DNA of 64,000 nucleotides from Candidatus Methanomicula labiotermitis (lineage in GTDB: Archaea > Thermoplasmatota > Thermoplasmata > Methanomassiliicoccales > Methanomethylophilaceae), in assembly GCA_009780575.1 (NCBI GenBank), contig WQZU01000001.1, positions 16,955 to 80,954 on the forward strand. The letters run 5' to 3'. The position numbers were made by a program, and so were the translations under genes. The stretch's first letter is position 1, and every line of letters starts with the position of its first letter. Below, in pieces: positions 62,317 to 64,000 of this stretch. Under the pieces are notes generated by a model. That model saw only the letters and a list, made by a program, of their open reading frames with translations. It was not told where the DNA came from and ran no database searches.

Positions 62317-63164
62317 TCAATGATCTTTGAAGTAATCATTTGCTTTTGCGGAAGAAAAGCCGTGACCGACCGATTCGGAAACATCACCGTTATACAGATC
62401 GTTCGCCATATCAATTGTTCTGCCGTATATGTATCTGGAAGGATAGCAGCCTGTGCTTAATCTGCGTACTCCGAGTTCGTTGAGTCTGTCAAGATCCTGT
62501 AATGCGGCATTCAGAAGAATGTTGACCGGAGCGTTTATGTTTTTGACCAGGTTTGATATTGTCGCCTCGTTTCTTGCTCCGGGAATGAACACACAATCCG
62601 CTCCTGCCTCCGCAAATGCGTTACAGCGTTCCTGCGCAGTTTTCAGAATTTCATCGCTTGCGTCGTTATCAGGTATATGCAAGTACGTGCGTTGATAACA
62701 AAGTCCATGTTCAATTCACTTTTAAGCTGTGAAAGGACTTTGATCTTTTCGACCTGTACATCTGTCGGATATAGTTTTCCATTCGGTAAACCGTCCTCTA
62801 TATTGAAACCGACCGCCCCTGCGAAAAGCAGTCTGCGGGCGTTCTCTTTGATCTTTTCGTTCAAATCACTGTATCCCCGTTCAAAATCCACTGAAAGAGG
62901 TATATCAACACGGCTTACGATCTTTTCAACGATCCATAAAAGGTCATCGAAGGATATGTTTTCTCCGTCAGAGCGTCCCAGATCATACGCTATCCCTGCG
63001 CTTGATGTTGCAACGGCTTTGAATCCCTGTTTTTGAAACACATAAGCACTGCCGGCATTCCAAGCGTTTGGAAGTATGAACATCCTGTCCTCTTTGTGCA
63101 TATCCGAAAAAATACGCGCTTTCTCCTTCTGTCTTTCTGAAATCATGTTGCTCAGCCTCTCCAT
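62317..63164 (-). pseudogene. PEP mutase/isocitrate lyase-family gene, frameshifted
   Basis: Two overlapping minus-strand frames together give one protein of about 280 residues of the isocitrate lyase/phosphoenolpyruvate mutase family. The first part (62643-63164) has ILPNAWNAGSAYVFQKQG, FGFNIEDG-like AVGFNIEDG, and VINART; the second (62317-62682) continues with AFAEAGADCVFIPG and VRRLSTGCYPSRY. The break lies near 62686, where one base is missing after NART. Either it is a recent pseudogene or a sequence error. Coding is more A/T-rich than neighbours. Confidence 0.7.
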
Positions 63165-63373
63165 TCAGCTTGACCCGGAACCCGGACAAATTTGAACTAT
63201 GTGTTATCTATAATATCAATATGTCTTCGAAAACCCACAGTTATCGATCGAAGAATTGGCGTCCATAGTGAATCACTTGGGCCCGAATTCCTTAAAACGG
63301 TAATGACAGAAGGAGATCTGATCTATGCCCGGTGACAGCGGCAGTTCGGATTTTGAATGTCTGTGGGAGAAAG

Positions 63374-63461
63374 TGGTGCAGGGGAAGGGATTTGAACCCT
63401 CGAATGCCTACGCAAATAGACCCTGAATCTATCACCTTTGGCCAAGCTCGGTAACCCCTGC
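63374..63461 (-). tRNA. tRNA-Leu (anticodon CAG), CCA encoded
   Basis: The acceptor pairs GCAGGGG with CCCCTGC, discriminator A, and CCA is encoded. The anticodon stem ATAGA/TCTAT encloses loop TTCAGGG with anticodon CAG for CUG codons. A long variable arm is present, as in class II leucine tRNAs. Confidence 0.93.
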
Positions 63462-63577
63462 GAGTTATTGCGTGAACACGTAGCCCTATAAAAAGAATGC
63501 TTGACGGCTGTGCGCAACCGCATTTGCGGGATCATCGAGATCAAAATTTAAAAAGAAAAGTGTTTGGAGAGAGGATC

Positions 63578-63796
63578 TTATGCTCTCATTATTTTAAGCC
63601 AACCGCCGCATTCAAAGATTGCGAGGTTCCTGTTGACAAGTGCCTGCTCGAAATCATCCCAGCCGATCACTTGAAGTCTGTTGTTCTTCCCTTTGGTGAA
63701 CTGTACGCCTTTCGTACCCTTCACAAGGCCGGGCTGAAGCCCCTTTATCATGGCGATCCTCTTCGCTTTATCTGTGCTTATTCTTTCCATTCCCAT
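63578..63796 (-). CDS. Small protein of unknown function
   Basis: The 72-residue product is basic and has a conserved-looking core (STDKAKRIAMIKGLQPG, GWDDFEQALVNRNLAIF) and an end AGGW-type CGGWLKIMR. I do not recognise the family. A GAGGGATGAATA precedes the first ATG at 63796, so the start could also be the ATG two codons later. It lies alone between tRNA-Leu and the edge gene. Confidence 0.5.
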   Translation of the reverse strand: MGMERISTDKAKRIAMIKGLQPGLVKGTKGVQFTKGKNNRLQVIGWDDFEQALVNRNLAIFECGGWLKIMRA

Positions 63797-63903
63797 TATT
63801 CATCCCTCTAACTTTTCGCCCCTTTCGGAACGCATTTCATAACTCATATTGTGCGTATATATACTTTTTGTTAGAATAACTGTGTTTGATAAATGCGCAC
63901 CCC

Positions 63904-64000
63904 TCACGCCGCCACCCTCTTCAGATCATTGAAGGCATCGATATTGTGACCGATCTCTTTTACCATGTTCTTGAACTTCTTGGAGGAAACATACTCTCCG
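63904..64000 (-). CDS. C-terminal fragment of an unidentified protein (cut by window edge)
   Basis: The last 31 residues and stop codon of a minus-strand gene are visible, reading EYVSSKKFKNMVKEIG and ending DLKRVAA. No stop interrupts the frame up to the window edge. The fragment is too short to assign; a transposase tail cannot be excluded. Confidence 0.5.
   Translation of the reverse strand, partial: GEYVSSKKFKNMVKEIGHNIDAFNDLKRVAA

Noticed and set aside
1..64000. CRISPR arrays, insertion sequences and rRNA genes.
   Set aside because: I saw no regularly spaced repeats, no complete transposase with terminal inverted repeats, and no rRNA sequence.

Overview
The window comes from a methylotrophic, hydrogen-dependent methanogen of the order Methanomassiliicoccales (Thermoplasmata-related Euryarchaeota). 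The evidence is a complete pyrrolysine cassette with an N-terminally truncated PylS and an M. alvus-type tRNA-Pyl, two mtmB genes each with an in-frame amber codon at position 202, a cytosolic mvhADG-hdrA hydrogenase/heterodisulfide reductase operon, and typical archaeal information-processing operons. Starts are often TTG or GTG, and TATA elements lie close to start codons.

Layout. 1-198 is the end of an ABC transporter ATPase. 368-10537 is an acetyl-CoA synthase region of bacterial type: an ACT-domain protein, acsB, acsD and acsC on the plus strand, then cooC, a core-MetE-like methyltransferase and the corrinoid activator acsV on the minus strand. No CO dehydrogenase gene is visible. 10701-17691 holds a radical SAM activase, an aldehyde dehydrogenase homologue lacking the usual cysteine, two tRNAs (Val, Ser), a DUF1638 protein, ribosomal protein S8e, SRP19, a nicotinamide-nucleotide repair fusion and two phosphoesterases. 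17750-23910 is hdrA-mvhD-mvhG-mvhA. 24245-29718 joins a membrane-anchored RING-like zinc protein to the classical proteasome/exosome superoperon (rnp2, psmA, sbds, rrp4, rrp41, rrp42, rpl37ae, rpoP, pcc1, pfdB). 29763-38292 holds transporters, a DHH phosphoesterase, TyrRS, a frameshifted TctA-like permease, a cation antiporter, a flavodoxin-like protein and the remnant of an antitoxin gene. 38361-41704 has tRNA-Pro, rpoN-rps9-rpl13-rpl18e, an endonuclease IV-like protein and hxlB.

41686-43721 is the most striking locus: four tightly coupled minus-strand genes encoding an E1-like adenylating enzyme, a 79-residue ubiquitin-like protein ending exactly in Gly-Gly, an E2-fold protein with HPN motif and catalytic-type cysteine, and an Rpn11-like JAMM isopeptidase. 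A zinc-finger membrane protein is divergent from the same 68-bp promoter. Together with the RING-like protein beside the proteasome genes, the window encodes candidates for every step of a ubiquitin-like tagging pathway.

43976-50667 holds folP, an HdrD-like protein, larA, a DUF4405 protein, thiL, amrS and a prepilin peptidase. 51238-60405 is the monomethylamine region: mtmC-mtmB1 (plus), then ramA, pylD, pylC, pylB, pylS, pylT (one minus-strand operon), and a second mtmB without its own corrinoid protein. Methyl groups from monomethylamine would be moved to MtmC by the pyrrolysine enzymes, with RamA reactivating the corrinoid; Mvh-Hdr recycles the heterodisulfide. 60722-64000 has rpl15e, a ThiI homologue without its PP-loop, a frameshifted PEP mutase/isocitrate lyase-family gene, tRNA-Leu, a small unknown gene and a partial gene at the edge.

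All assignments rest on reading the sequence and on recalled family motifs; no database search was run.
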